DNA of 46,276 bases from Prionace glauca (GCA_037974335.1 CM075758.1:19932378-19978653), one strand, 5' to 3'. Numbered from the stretch's first letter, positions 10,409 through 20,460 are shown. Translations and numbers: made by a program. The notes: generated by a model not told the origin, from the letters alone.

Positions 10409-11854
10409 CATGAATGCTGAAGATCATTCATCTCCAGGAAGCTCAGAAATCTTCATGCATCCTGTGAAGCACATGCTCATATCTTCTTCTGCTGCTTTTA
10501 TACTTTCCCCCTGGAACAGATCTGAAGTAAGAGTTTGTGGGGTGCAGTTTTTTAACAAGAATGGCTGTCAGATTTTTACCCCCGGCCAGTGGTGTGCCGA
10601 ATGATTTGTAGGTTAATGATCGAGCATCTTGGACCTCATTAGAAATACACCTTTCTTGGCCATTGTGTTCTGAAGTGGGATTTGAGCACAGCGGTGATGT
10701 TTGACCCATTGCACTTCATTATGAACTGCTCCCGTAGCAATAGTCCAGCTCAGAGAGAGACCAACTGTATGGAATCAATTGAGTTCATTCAGCTCCAAGA
10801 GATTAGGATTAATGTAGAATGCACAGCCTGGATCCAGTATTTGTCGTTCAAATTTTGGCTGCACTGCTACTCAAGGGAACCCTTCCCTCCTTTGCTCAAT
10901 ACCTTTTAGTTTCTTCCCCCCCCCCCCCCCCCACCACCATGAAACATCTTTCAAACATCTACCTGAACGTTCTGTAGCTGCTCAGAAATTCTGTGCTCAG
11001 GACCGAGGGAAACATAACGTGACCAAAGAAACAGATCTCTTTGCAAAAATAGTATATTTATTGCTTAAGCAATGAGAATGTGACAACAGCCAAACGGCCT
11101 GATGTTATTCAACCCATCTGAGAGTCTACGACCAACACTGCACCACTCTGATCGAGAATCGTTCCACAAATTATGAAGAGGAAGCTGAACCTGACAATAC
11201 CACTATTGCTTTACTGGAGATCAGAGTTTACTTTTGAACTAGGCAACAATAAATTCATTCTGTCTCCCTACGTTTTAATAACATGCACAGAACTTAGAAA
11301 TAAATCTATGGTAAGAGACTGATAAAATAAACTAAGAGCAAAAGATACAAGCTGTTGTTATTTTTTTGTCATAGTATTAATTACACTCAACAGTTGGCAA
11401 TATCATGGCCTAACAGGTCATAAAATCTACATCATTACACTAAAATATTCAAAGAACCACGACGATAAATTGGGATTCAATGAAATAGACAAAGAATCGT
11501 TGCACAAACCTCAGACTTTAACCGATTTAATCAACAAACATAAAGAATTGCGACTCGAGTGAAATGAACTGAATCAAATTGGAAAAACACATGAGAGCGT
11601 CAACACTTTTTTCCTGCTGTTCCCCGTGGTGTCGGCGGAACTTCAGAGCTATTTGCTTATCTTTCACTGCCGCAAGTTATCGTGGCTAAAACCGCTCCCA
11701 TGGTTTTCACTGGTTTTCTCTGCTCATCCTTTCCCGTGTGCCTGCCCGTTCTTTCATTCCTTCTTTTGTTCACTCTTCAGTCAAACCTCTTACTGCTCAA
11801 AGTCTAAAGCAACACATATTTGAAAAATCTTGTTAACAGTCAGCGCAGAGTCGT
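10409..11854. other. Unique sequence downstream of TRBC
   Basis: No gene is recognised on either strand. It includes a C homopolymer near 10917-10932 and a minus-strand AATAAA at 11057-11062. Because it lies just 3' of the constant gene it could contain regulatory DNA or an alternative 3' end, but nothing in the sequence demonstrates this. Confidence 0.45.
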
Positions 11855-12346
11855 AGAACATAGAACATAGAACATTACAGCGCATAACAGGCCCTTCGGC
11901 CCACGATGTTGCGCCGACCAGTTACAAAACAATGTCCCACTAGCCTAAACCAATCCCTTTTCATCCATAAACCTATCCACAGATCTCTTAAACGCCCCCA
12001 AACTAGGTGCATTTACAACTGCAGCTGGCAGGGCATTCCAGTCCCTCACCACCCTCTGGGTAAAGAACCTACCCCTGACATCAGTCCTATAACTACCCCC
12101 CCTTAATTTAAAGTCGTGCCCCCTCGTGCTATCTTTCTCCATCCTAGGAAAAAGGCTATCACTATCTACCCTGTCTAAACCTCTAATCATCTTATATGTT
12201 TCAATGAGATCCCCTCTTAGCCGCCTTCTTTCCAGCGAAAACAACCCCAAATCTCTCAGTCTCTCCTCATAGGACCTCCCCTCCATACCAGGCAACATCC
12301 TGGTAAACCTCCTCTGCACCCTCTCCAAAGCCTCCACATCCTTCCA
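11855..12346 (-). mobile_element. CR1-like LINE (family b), 3' ~0.5 kb
   Basis: Minus-strand reading gives [56 protein letters not shown] and NAPSLGAFKRSVDRFMDEKG in one open frame of about 130 residues. It finishes with the GGGCCGAAGGGCCTGTT tail and CTATGTTCTATG repeats. It is relatively undamaged but 5'-truncated, and lies just 3' of TRBC. Confidence 0.9.
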
Positions 12347-12519
12347 ACTTTCAGGGATCTATGTACAAGATGGCGGCTTGTTGGTCCGAAGGACCTGTTT
12401 CCCAGGTTGGGTTGTTCTTTGATTGGATTTGGTAACAGATTGTCAAACAGCGTTCAAATTGGCAGCTGAAAGTGTCCGTTTGCTGCAAAACATTTACTTT
12501 AGGCTGCAGTTTCTTTTAG

Positions 12520-12685
12520 TCACTGTTCAGTGTAAAGATTTTATTGTGGGTCATGTTTTCAGCTGAGAGTTGTCCCAATCCTTGTCCCAAACACTATCGG
12601 TCTCCAAGGAGTTGGTGATTCTAAGGTTATATGAAACTGGAATGATGATAATTGATGCTGGGTGGAATGTTCAGTCTTATCATTT
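12520..12685 (-). CDS. TRBC: TRBC exon 4 (probable): Lys-stop tail plus 3'UTR
   Basis: This is the proposed terminal exon of the TCR beta constant gene. Exon 3 ends in phase 0. The next plausible acceptor, CACTCAAACAATTGCTCAG, is followed by AAA TGA, giving one more Lys and a stop, comparable with the very short basic tail of mammalian TRBC. The following 140 bases lead to an AATAAA at 12540-12545, so a compact terminal exon is complete. The intron would be 237 bp. The 3' limit at about 12520 is an estimate from the polyA signal. A diverged copy of this block occurs at 14920-15262. An alternative 3' end is the more distant AATAAA at 11057-11062, which lies beyond a LINE. The exon is inferred from splice logic; the identity of the tail is not certain. 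Confidence 0.5.
12540..12545 (-). terminator. Polyadenylation signal AATAAA for TRBC (candidate)
   Basis: The minus strand reads CCCACAATAAAATC about 140 bases after the proposed TRBC stop codon. In the relic copy upstream the same site reads CACAATACCCC, so the signal has been lost there. Confidence 0.5.
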
Positions 12686-12922
12686 CTGAGCAATTGTTTG
12701 AGTGACCAGATAAGAGTTCCCACAAGGATATGTACCACATTGGCAACAGTGGTAACGATCGTGGTCATGAATATTCGATTGAACAAACATGTCACATGGG
12801 GTTTCACATATATAGGCATTGATTCGATGATTAAAACAATGTTCATCAGCAGATTTGCATGAAGGCTCTGATTGATTTTATACAATTTTTAGACTTCAGG
12901 ATGTAAGACAGTTCAGGCTTAC

Positions 12923-13029
12923 CTTTGCTTTCCAAGCAAAAATGGACACGAAGATTGCGTACAGGGTGCTTTTACAGAACATGATCACATATGTCAGTTT
13001 CGCTGCACCCATGGTTCGCATTTTCTGTT
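12923..13029 (-). CDS. TRBC: TRBC exon 3: connecting peptide and transmembrane segment
   Basis: This exon anchors the TCR beta chain in the membrane and lets it pair with CD3. It is 107 nt, the length of the equivalent human exon. It opens after CCACTTCACAG in phase 1 and closes at AAAGCAAAG|GTAAGC in phase 0. The 35 complete codons run QKMRTMGAAK, LTYVIMFCKSTLYAIFVSIF and AWKAK. The Lys in MFCKSTLYA aligns with the invariant membrane Lys of TRBC (GKATLYAVLV in human), which contacts CD3 acidic residues. An additional Cys precedes the Lys. The splice phases on both sides agree with exons 2 and 4. The region upstream of the membrane segment is shorter than in mammals. Confidence 0.93.
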
Positions 13030-13404
13030 CTGTGAAGTGGATACAATGAACAAAAAAAAATTATATTTTGGTCCTTGCATGTAAGAAATTCCAATATTTA
13101 CCAATGGAAAACATTCCCACTTAGAATTAGATTCGAATTGGGAAATCAGACATTTCGCCCCTTGACAATTAATTTTGGCGGTATTCACTGGAGCATATTT
13201 TATCCAACAACGTGTGATTAGCAGTGCTACGTATGACTTTCCCCGTGGGCTCTGTGAGAGATAGTGAGAGTTTCATTAAAACGTAGACTCCCCAGAGCTC
13301 AGAAGTCGACTGTTTGGCTCATCATTTCTGCATGACTGTCTGGAAAAAAAACATCTAACCCCTTCTGTCTTCCCCGACGCACTGCCCCCGCGAAGCCGTG
13401 TTAC

Positions 13405-14062
13405 ATAAGAACATAAGAAATAGGAGCAGGAGTAGGCCATCTGGCCCTTCGAGCCTGCCCCACCATTCAATAAGATCATGGCTGATCTGTCGTGGCTCAG
13501 TTCCACCTTCCCGCCCTCTCCCCATAACCCTTAATCCCCTCTCTTATCAAAAACCCATCAACCCGTTTCTTGAAAATATTTAGCGAGGCAGCCTCCACCA
13601 CTTCAACGGGCAGAGAATTCCAGAGATTCACCACCCTTTGAGTGAAGAAGTTCCTCCTCAACTCTGATCTAAACTGCGCCCCCTTCCTTATCTTGAGGCT
13701 GTGCCCTCTAGTCCTGCTGTACTTTCTAAGCGGGAAGAGTCTCTCTACCTCTACCCTATCCATACCCTTCATTATCATGTACGTCTCTATAAGATACCTC
13801 CTCATGCTTCTAAACTCCAACGAGTACAGACCCAGTCTATTCAGTCTCTCTTCACAGTCCAACCCCCTCATCTCCGCCTAGTGAGCGTCCTCTGCACTCC
13901 CTCCAAGGCCAAAATATCCTTGCGCAACTGCGGCGACCAAAACTGCACACAGTACCCCAGCTGCGGCCTCACCAGTGCCCTGTACAGCTGCAGCAAGACC
14001 TCCCTACTTTTATATTCCATCCCCCTCGCTATGAAGGCCAACATCCCATTCGCCTTCTTGAC
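13405..14062 (-). mobile_element. CR1-like LINE (family a) in TRBC intron 2
   Basis: It carries the complement of the family-a 3' tail (CATAAGAACATAAGAAATAG) and then the NLWNSLPVEVVEAASLN, RTRGHSLKIR, LEFRSMRRYLIE and LQLYRALVRPQLGYCVQF regions on the minus strand. It is interrupted by frame breaks near the QRR region. It lies within the intron between TRBC exons 2 and 3 in the same orientation as the gene. Confidence 0.9.
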
Positions 14063-14271
14063 ACGTGATAAAGACAAGCGTTCAAGACTTGTACACCTTC
14101 ATCACACCTCAGTTGCCTATGATCTCAGGAGGTCAACAGCGGACAAACCTCTGAGCTAAAATTACATCCGTGGAACCTGTTCATGTGAATAATCTCCGCT
14201 GTCCATGAAGAGTTGGACAGTCATACTGAGATGTTGTGACTGGAAGCGAACAGAAGGAGTAGGAGACTCAC

Positions 14272-14292
14272 CTTTACTAATACCGCATGTTT
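14272..14292 (-). CDS. TRBC: TRBC exon 2: 21-bp hinge exon with interchain Cys
   Basis: This micro-exon supplies the Cys that forms the disulphide with the TCR alpha chain. It is bounded by TTCTTATTTGTTTCAG and by GTGAGT. The 21 bases read AAACATGCGGTATTAGTAAAG in groups of 2, 18 and 1. Joined to the G of exon 1 and the AA of exon 3 they give E-TCGISK-E. The CG core matches the human 18-bp equivalent, whose product is DCGFTS. No other exon of this size and phase is seen between exons 1 and 3. It is far too short to appear as an open frame. Confidence 0.9.
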
Positions 14293-14436
14293 CTGAAACA
14301 AATAAGAAAAAAAATCAAACTTTTGGCATATGAATATCTTACGAAATTGAGCTGTAAATGCAGATTGTAATAGTTGCAATGTGCGATGCATCATTAGATA
14401 TTGTGAAAATTATCTTGCGAGTTTTCTATAAGGCAG

Positions 14437-14760
14437 CTCTCATAGATCATCGAACTCCACAGTGCAGAAAGAGGCCCTCCAGCCCATCGAGTCTGCACTG
14501 TCCACAATCCCTGCCCCCATATTCCTACACATTATTACCCACTAATCTAAGCATCTTAGGACAATATTAGCACGGCCAATCAACCTAACCCACACATCTC
14601 TTGACGGTGGGAGGAAACCAGAGCACCCAGAGGGAACCCACGCAGACACGAGGAGAATGTGCCAGCTACGCACAGACAGCGACCCGAGCCGGGAATCGAA
14701 CCCGGTGTCCCTGGAGCTGTGGGAGCGGCAGTGCGAACCCACTGTGCTACCGTGCCACCC
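14437..14760 (-). mobile_element. V-SINE/HE1-type SINE in TRBC intron 1
   Basis: The minus strand reads GGGTGGCACGGTAGCACAGT, then the tRNA-like box B region GGGTTCGATTCCCGGCTCGG and a diverged conserved core (TCTGGTTTCCTCCCACCGTC). It ends at the tail complement GCCCATCGAGTCTGCACTGT. This is an older copy than those at 22112 and 19605. Confidence 0.88.
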
Positions 14761-14919
14761 CAGAAATGCTACGGTCTCTCCTACATGGAATGCATACCCA
14801 GAGTAATAGTCACCGGGAAAGTTAGATCTGGGATTTAAATAGATCTGGATCAAATCTTAAATGGAGGGAACATATTGAAAGCGTCTGTGAACATTCTGTT
14901 TTCAGAGATCTGTCTCGGT

Positions 14920-15262
14920 GGATTTGGTAACAGATTGTCAAACGCCGTTCAAATTGGCAGCTGGAAGTGTACGTTTGCTGCAAAACATTTATTTTAGGCT
15001 GCAGTTTCTTTTAGTTATTGTTCAGTGTAAAGATTTTAAAACGCGGGGTATTGTGGGTCATGTTTTCAGCTGAGAGTTGTCCCAATCCTTGTCCCAAACG
15101 CTATCGGTCTCCAAGGAGTTGGTGATTCTAAGGTTATATGAAACCTGATTTTGATGCTGGGTGGAATGTTCAGTCTTATCATTTCTGAACAATTCTTTGA
15201 GTTACCAGAGGAGAGTTCCCAGAAGAATATGTACCACATTGGCAACAGTGGCAATGTCATCT
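14920..15262 (-). pseudogene. Relic duplicate of the TRBC terminal exon region
   Basis: This block is closely similar to 12421-12775, which contains proposed TRBC exon 4. The acceptor and AAA TGA (first exon base 15184) are retained. The polyA site is altered from CACAATAAAATC to CACAATACCCCGCG, with a small insertion. It lies inside TRBC intron 1, upstream of exons 2 and 3, where a terminal exon has no normal role. The simplest reading is a remnant of a second constant gene, or of a local duplication that took the 3' end. A hydrophobic open frame read through both copies (ANVVHILLGTL) lacks the charged residue of a TCR membrane segment and is interrupted by a stop in this copy. Confidence 0.65.
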
Positions 15263-15306
15263 ATGTCATCATATACATTTGTGCAATAATTCGGTTGCAT
15301 GATTCA

Positions 15307-16275
15307 ACATAGAACATAGAACATTCCAGCGCAGTACAGACCCTTCGGCCTTCGATGTTGCGCCGACCAGTGGAACCAATCTAACGACCCTCTAACCTAA
15401 ACTATTCCAATATTATCCATTTCGGCAGAACCAACGGGATGAACGAGTACACTATTAAGGGCAGGGGTCTTAGTAGCGTTGAAGAGCAGAAGGATCTCGG
15501 GGTCCGGGTCCACAGGACTCTTAAATCGGCCTCGCAGGTGGAGGAGGTGGTCAAGAAGGCGTATGGTGTACTGGCCTTCATTAATCGAGGGATTGAGTTT
15601 AGGAGTCGGGAGGTAATGCTGCAACTTTACAGGACCCTCGTCAGGCCTCATTTGGAGTACTGTGCGCAGTTCTGGTCGCCTCACTATAGGAAAGACGTCG
15701 AAGCTATTGAAAGGGTGCAGAGGCGATTTACAAGGATGTTGCCTGGACTGGGAGGCATGCCTTATGAAGATAGGTTGAGGGAGCTGGGACTCTTTTCCCT
15801 GGAGAGGCGAAGGTTGAGAGGCGACCTGATAGAAGTTTATAAAATGTTGAGAGGAATAGACAGGGTGGACTCTCAGAGGCGATTTCCCCGGGTTGAAATG
15901 GTCGCTACGAGAGGACACAGATTTAAGGTGCGGGGAGGGAAGTACAGAGGTGATGTTAGGGGTAAGTTTTTCACTCAGAGGGTGGTGAGTGAATGGAATC
16001 GGCTGCCGTCGTCGGTGGTGGAGGCGAACTCGCTGGGGTCTTTTAAAAGACTTCTGGATGAGTATATGGGGTTTAATGGGATTGGGGGTTATAGATAGGT
16101 CTATAGATTGGTGGGGTTGATGTGATCGGCGCACCTCGAGAGCCGAAGGGCCTGTTTGTGCTGTAGAGTTCTATGTTCTATCCACTGACCATTTGAACGC
16201 CCTTAAAGTTGGCGAGTCCACAACTGCTGCAGGCAGGGCATTCCACACCCTTACTACCCTCTGAGTAAAGACCCT
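15307..16275 (-). mobile_element. CR1-like LINE (family d) split by a family-c LINE
   Basis: The outer parts are 15307-15415 (tail and the DMDNIGIV region) and 16183-16275 (the [19 protein letters not shown] region), both on the minus strand. The plus-strand element at 15416-16182 sits between them. About six bases of target appear lost at the junction, compared with the intact family-d text at 22960-23000. Confidence 0.8.
15416..16182 (+). mobile_element. CR1-like LINE (family c), best-preserved copy
   Basis: One open frame of about 220 residues covers the C-terminal part of a CR1-clade reverse-transcriptase ORF. In order it shows [94 protein letters not shown] and SFKRLLDEYMGFNGIGGY, followed by a stop and the GGGCCTGTTTGTGCTGTA tail. 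The frame is still intact, so the insertion is comparatively young, although the catalytic part of the ORF is missing (5' truncation). It lies in TRBC intron 1, antisense to the gene. Confidence 0.92.
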
Positions 16276-16594
16276 ACCTTCTTCCCACTCAGAAAGGACG
16301 AGGGGGCACAGCCTCAAGCTAAAGTGGGGGGGGGGGCGGTTTAGAACGGAGTTGAGGAGGAACTTCTTCACTCAAAGGGTGGTGAATCTCTGGAATTCTC
16401 TGCCCGTTGAAGTGGTGGAGGCTGCCTCGCTAAATATTTTTAATTCGCGGGTTGATGGGTTTTTGATAAGAGAGGGGATTAAGGGTTATGGGGAGAAAGC
16501 GGGAATGTGGAACTGATCCACTTCAGACCAGCCATGATCTTATTGAATGGAGGGGCAGGCTCGAAGGGCCAGATGTCCTACTCCTGCTCCTACT
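16276..16594 (+). mobile_element. CR1-like LINE (family a), 3' end
   Basis: It runs from the ERTRGHSLK-like region through FFTQRVVNLWNSLPVEVVEA to the TACTCCTGCTCCTA tail region. It lacks the terminal tail repeats, being cut by the next LINE at about 16595. Confidence 0.82.
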
Positions 16595-17612
16595 GGGGCC
16601 TCAGCTATTTACCATTTATATAGATGATCTGGAGGAGGGAACCGAGTGCAGGGTGTCGAAATTTGCTGATGACACCAAGATTGGGGGAAAGGCAAATTGT
16701 GCGGAGGGTGTGGAGAGTCTGCAGAAGGATCTAGATAGGCTGGGCGAATGGGCCTGGAAATGGCAAATGGAATTTAATGTTGGCAAGTGTGAGGTGGTCC
16801 ACTTTGGTAGGAGGAATGGTAGGAAGGACTATTACTTACGGGGCGAAAAACTGCAGCAGGCGACGGTGCAGAGGGACCTCGGCGTCCTTGTGCATGAGTC
16901 GCAAAAACCCAGCTTGCAGGTGCAGCAGGTGGTCAGGAAGGCGAATGGGATGCTGGCCTTCATAGCGAAGGGGATTGAATATAAAAGTAGGGAGGTCTTG
17001 CTGCAGCTGTATAGGGCATTGGTGAGGCCGCAGCTGGAGTACTGTGTGCAGTTTTGGGCGCCGCACCTGCGCAAGGATATTTTGGCCCTGGAGGGAGTGC
17101 AGAGGAGGTTTACTCGGCTGATACCGGAGTTGAGGGGATTGAGCTGTGAGGAGAGGCTGAATAAACTAGGCTTGTACTCGTTAGAGTTTAGAAGAATGAG
17201 GGGAGATCTCATTGAGACATATAAGATGATGAATGGGATGGATAGGATAGAGGTGGAGAGACTGTTCCCGCTCAAAAAAGACAGCAGGACTAGGGGGCAC
17301 AGCCTCAAGATAAAGGGGGGGGCGGTTTAGAACAGAGTTGAGGAGGAACTTCTTCACTCAAAGGGTGGTGAATCTCTAGAATTCTCTGCCCGTTGAAGTG
17401 GTGGAGGCTGCCTCGCTAAATATTTTTAAGAAACGGGTTGATGGGTTTTTGATAAGAGAAGGGATTAAGGGTTATGGGGAGAGGGCGGGAAGGTGGAGCT
17501 GAGTCACGACAGATCAGCCATGATCTTATTGAATGGCGGGGCAGGCTCGAAGGGCCAGATGGCCTACTCCTGCTCCTATTTCTTATGTTCTTATTTCCTA
17601 TTTCTTATGTTC
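16595..17612 (+). mobile_element. CR1-like LINE (family a) with reverse-transcriptase core motif
   Basis: This is the longest LINE ORF remnant in the window. The frame opens with GPQLFTIYIDDLEEG and carries the catalytic motif as SKFADDTKIGGK. It then reads GKCEVVHFG, QRDLGVLVHESQKPSL, LYRALVRPQLEYCVQFW, EGVQRRFTRLIPE, EFRRMRGDLIETYKMMNGMD and RTRGHSLKIKGG. A frame change follows, then NFFTQRVVN, the SLPVEVVEAASLN region and a TTCTTATG tail. It represents the 3' half of the RT domain and the C-terminal region; the 5' end and endonuclease are absent. It lies in TRBC intron 1, antisense. Confidence 0.93.
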
Positions 17613-17614
17613 TT

Positions 17615-17765
17615 ATCCGTCCTATAATTACCGCACCTTAATTCAAAGCTATGTCCCCTCGTGTTAGCCATCGCCATCCAAGGAAAAAGGCCCTCACTGT
17701 CCACCCTGTCTAACCCTCTGATCATCTTGTATGCCTCAATCATGTCACCTCGTAACCCTCTTTGT
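17615..17765 (-). mobile_element. CR1-like LINE scrap (family d-like)
   Basis: The plus strand reads TCCTATAATTACCGCACCTT and CATCTTGTATGCCTCAATCA, the complement of the LRGGNYRTD and LIEAYKMIRG regions. It is a short, diverged fragment next to TRBC exon 1. Confidence 0.7.
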
Positions 17766-17889
17766 TAATGAACGGTGAAGTTACCGATTAATTTTTTCTG
17801 TCATTCATTAGCTAGATCACAGGCACCATTTGGAAGCAAGTTTTGTTGAAGTTTTGGTAAAATTGTACGTTTGTCCTGCGCGGACGTAC

Positions 17890-18234
17890 CAGCATTTACG
17901 GCTAAATCTGAACTGTATGGAATGGGAACCGATCCATTAGCGTAATGTTCCACTTGGCACTCGACGTACTTAGACTGGACCCACTCATGGTCCTCAAACC
18001 TTAGCCGACTGGAAATGCTAAAGGATTTGTTCTGGTGCCCCGGGATGGATGCGGGGTCAGTCTGAATTCTGGTGTCGTTGTTCTGCATCCGTTTGCCATC
18101 CACCAACCACAAGATCCGGATGTTGTCTGGGTAGAAATCGGTGACAGTGCAAACCACTGTTGCTTTATGTTTTTCGTTAATCTCTTCGGGTGAAGGCTCA
18201 AACAGAGCAATTTTTGGAGGTAAAACCTCATGTT
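17890..18234 (-). CDS. TRBC: TRBC exon 1: TCR beta constant Ig domain
   Basis: This exon encodes the extracellular C-type Ig domain of the T-cell receptor beta chain. It starts after TTTAATTCCCACACAG, in the phase left by every J segment, and ends at AATGCTG|GTACGT. The 345 nt hold 114 whole codons. The opening HEVLPPKIALFEPSPEEI aligns with PPEVAVFEPSEAEI of human TRBC. KATVVCTVTDFYPD then aligns with KATLVCLATGFYPD, WLVDGK with WWVNGK, and SSRLRF...VECQVEHY with SSRLRV...FRCQVQFY. The domain Cys pair is at residues 28 and 92, with Trp 42 between. NDT, NKS and NGS are possible N-glycosylation sites. It is 42 nt shorter than the human exon because the mammalian FG-loop extension is absent. 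The exon is intact and looks functional. TRBC is preferred over other TCR constants by these blocks and by the exon structure downstream. Confidence 0.96.
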
Positions 18235-18420
18235 CTGTGTGGGAATTAAACAAAAGAATAATTGAAATGGAATGGGTGAAAATGAACATGGAATGACACA
18301 TAAAGCAGCATATGTTTTGTACATATTCCTCAATCATCGCCAGAAACACTAACCCTGTGGAAATTGGAAAGTAGGCCTTACTTCTATTTGGTCACCATGA
18401 AACCCTAGAGGTTGTCTAAT

Positions 18421-19024
18421 AGAACATAGAAGATTACAGCGCAGAACACGCCCTTTGGCCCACGATGTTGCGCCGACCAATTAAAAAGCAACGACCCTCT
18501 ATCCTAAACCAACCCCTTTTCGTCCATAAACCTATCCACGGATCTCTTAAACTCCCTCAAACTAGGCGCATTTGCAACTGCAGCTGGCAGGGCATTCCAG
18601 TCCCTCACCACCCTCTGGGTAAAGAACCTACCCCTGACATCAGTCCTATAACTACCCCCCCTTAATTTAAAGCCATGCCCCCTCGTGCTAGATTTCTCCA
18701 TCAGAGAAAAAAGGCTATCACTGTCCACCCTATCTAAACCTCTAGTCATCTTATATGTTTCAATAAGATCCCCTCGTAGCCGCCTTCTTTCTAACGAAAA
18801 CAACCTCAAATCCCTCAGTCTCTCCTCAGAGGACCTCCCCTCCATACCAGGCAACATCCTGGTAAACCTCCTCTGCACCCTCTCCAAAGCCTCCACATCC
18901 TTCCTATAATGTGGGGACCAGAACTGCACACAGTACTCCAAGTGAGGCCGCACCAGAGTTTTGTACAGTTTGCAACATGACGCTACGGCTCCTAAATTCA
19001 ATCCCCCTACCAATAAACGCCAAA
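18421..19024 (-). mobile_element. CR1-like LINE (family b), 3' ~0.6 kb
   Basis: The minus-strand frame (about 185 residues) includes [76 protein letters not shown] and SLREFKRSVDRFMDEKGLV. It lies in the J-C intron just 5' of TRBC exon 1, in the same orientation as the gene. Confidence 0.92.
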
Positions 19025-20125
19025 ATAGGTTGACTAATAGGAGGCAGAGAGTTGGTGTCAATGGGTGCTATTCGGATTGGCGGTTGGTGACTAGTGGGGT
19101 GCCCCAGAGATCGGTGCGGGGGCCTCAGCTATTTACCATTTATATAGACGATCTGGAGGAGGGGGCTGAGTGTAGGGTGTCGAAATTTGTTGATGACACG
19201 AAGGTGAGTGGAAAAGCAAATTGCGCGGAGGGTGTGGAAAGTCTGCAGAGGGATCTGGATAGGCTGAGCGAGTGGGCGAGGAGCTGGCAGATGGAGTACA
19301 GTGTTAGCAAGTGTGAGGTTATCCACTTTGACAGATATAATAGTAGGAGGGATTACTATTTAAAGGGTGAAAAGCTGCAGCATGCTACAGTGCAGAGGGA
19401 CCTGGGGGTCCTTGTGCATGAGTCGCAAAAATCCAGCCTGCAGGTGCAGCAGGTGATAAAGAAGGCGAATGGGAAGCTGGCCTTCATAGCGAGGGGTGCA
19501 GTTTAGAACGGAGTTCAGGAGGAACTCCTTCACTCAGAGGATGGTGAATCTCTGGAATTCTCTGCCCGTTGAAGGGGTGGCGGTGACGTCCCTAAATATA
19601 TTTAGGGCGGCACGGTAGCACAGTGGTTAGCACTGCTGCTTCACAGCTCCAGGGTCCTGGGTTCGATTCCCGGCTCGAGTCACTGCCTGTGTGGAGTTTG
19701 CACATTCTCCTCGTGTCTGCGTGGGTTTTCTCCGGGTGCTCCGGTTTCCTCCCACAGTCCAAAGATGTGCGGGTTAGGTTCATTGGCTATGCTAAAATTG
19801 CCCCTTAGTGTCCTGGGATGTGTAGGTTAGAGAGATTAGCAGGTAAAATGTGTAGGGATATGGGGATAGGGTCTGGGTGGGATTGTGTTCGGTGCAGACT
19901 CGATGGGCCGAAGGGCCTGTTTCTGCACTGTAGGGTTCTATGCTGGTTCTAAGTCACGGGTGGATAGGTTTTTGGTAGGCAAGGGGAATAAGGGTTATGG
20001 GGAGAGGGCGGGAATGTGGAGCTGAGTCACGACAGATCAGCCATGATCTTATTGAATGGCGGGGCAGGCTCGAAGGGCCAGATGGCCTACTCCTGCTCCT
20101 ATTTCTTATGTTCTTATGTTCAATC
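19025..20125 (+). mobile_element. CR1-like LINE (family a) split by a SINE
   Basis: The frame starts near SVNGCYSDWRLVTSGVPQ and continues through GPQLFTIYIDDLEEG and KFVDDTKVSGK (RT catalytic block with FADD changed to FVDD). It then reads KCEVIHFD, QRDLGVLVHESQKSSLQVQQ and AFIARG. The middle is deleted, joining to the FRTEFRRN region. After the SINE it resumes with a degenerate tail ending in TTCTTATGTTC. Confidence 0.9.
19605..19950 (+). mobile_element. V-SINE/HE1-type SINE, complete, nested in a LINE
   Basis: It begins GGGCGGCACGGTAGCACAGT with tRNA-like A and B boxes (GTTCGATTCCCGG). It carries the conserved core GTGGAGTTTGCACATTCTCC through GGTTTCCTCCCACAGTCC. It ends GATGGGCCGAAGGGCCTGTT, TGCACTGTAGGG and TTCTATG. 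It interrupts family-a sequence after TAAATATATTTA. Confidence 0.93.
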
Positions 20126-20275
20126 AGAACCCTGTAACTTCAATATTCATGACTATCCGTTCCAATGCACAAAATAATGGACACCGCAATTGACTAATAG
20201 TAAAAAAAAAAATTCAAAGCAACCAGCACTTAAAAAATCTTCCTCGGCAGATTAATGACATCGCACTTTCTTCGG

Positions 20276-20460
20276 GTTGGTGTTGAAATGGTGAAGTCAC
20301 TGGATTTGTAATCCAGAGGCCTCTTTACACATCACGGGGACACTGGTTTGAATCCTCCGCTGAGAGCCGGTACAATTCAAACTCAATTATTCGCACCGAA
20401 ATTTTTAAAAAAAACATTGTTTCAGTACCGGCCACCGTGAAAGCAATATCGATTGCTAAG
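20276..20460 (+). mobile_element. tRNA-derived SINE of another family (degenerate)
   Basis: CTGGATTTGTAATCCAG folds as an anticodon arm with TGT in the loop, and GGTTTGAATCC is a near-perfect box B, as in a tRNA-Thr-like head. The body continues with AATTCAAACTCAATTATTCG and a CAGTACCGGCCACCGTGAAA-type region typical of a separate fish SINE group. No functional tRNA is predicted because the acceptor stem is not recognisable. Confidence 0.5.

Noticed and set aside
11057-11062. Minus-strand AATAAA as the main TRBC polyA signal
   Set aside because: It is possible, but it is separated from exon 3 by a LINE, and a nearer signal at 12540 follows a plausible terminal exon.
12559-12885. Open frame with a hydrophobic stretch (ANVVHILVGTLIW) as a second membrane exon
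   Set aside because: It has no charged membrane residue or acceptor with matching phase, and the duplicate copy has a stop in it. The terminal-exon reading fits better.
16488-17330. 280-residue open frame as a host gene
   Set aside because: It contains LINE reverse-transcriptase motifs (FADDTK, QRRFTR, RMRGDLIETYK) and ends in a LINE tail.
20276-20350. Functional tRNA-Thr gene
   Set aside because: Only an anticodon-arm-like stretch and a box B are recognisable. There is no matching acceptor stem, and the flanking text is SINE body.
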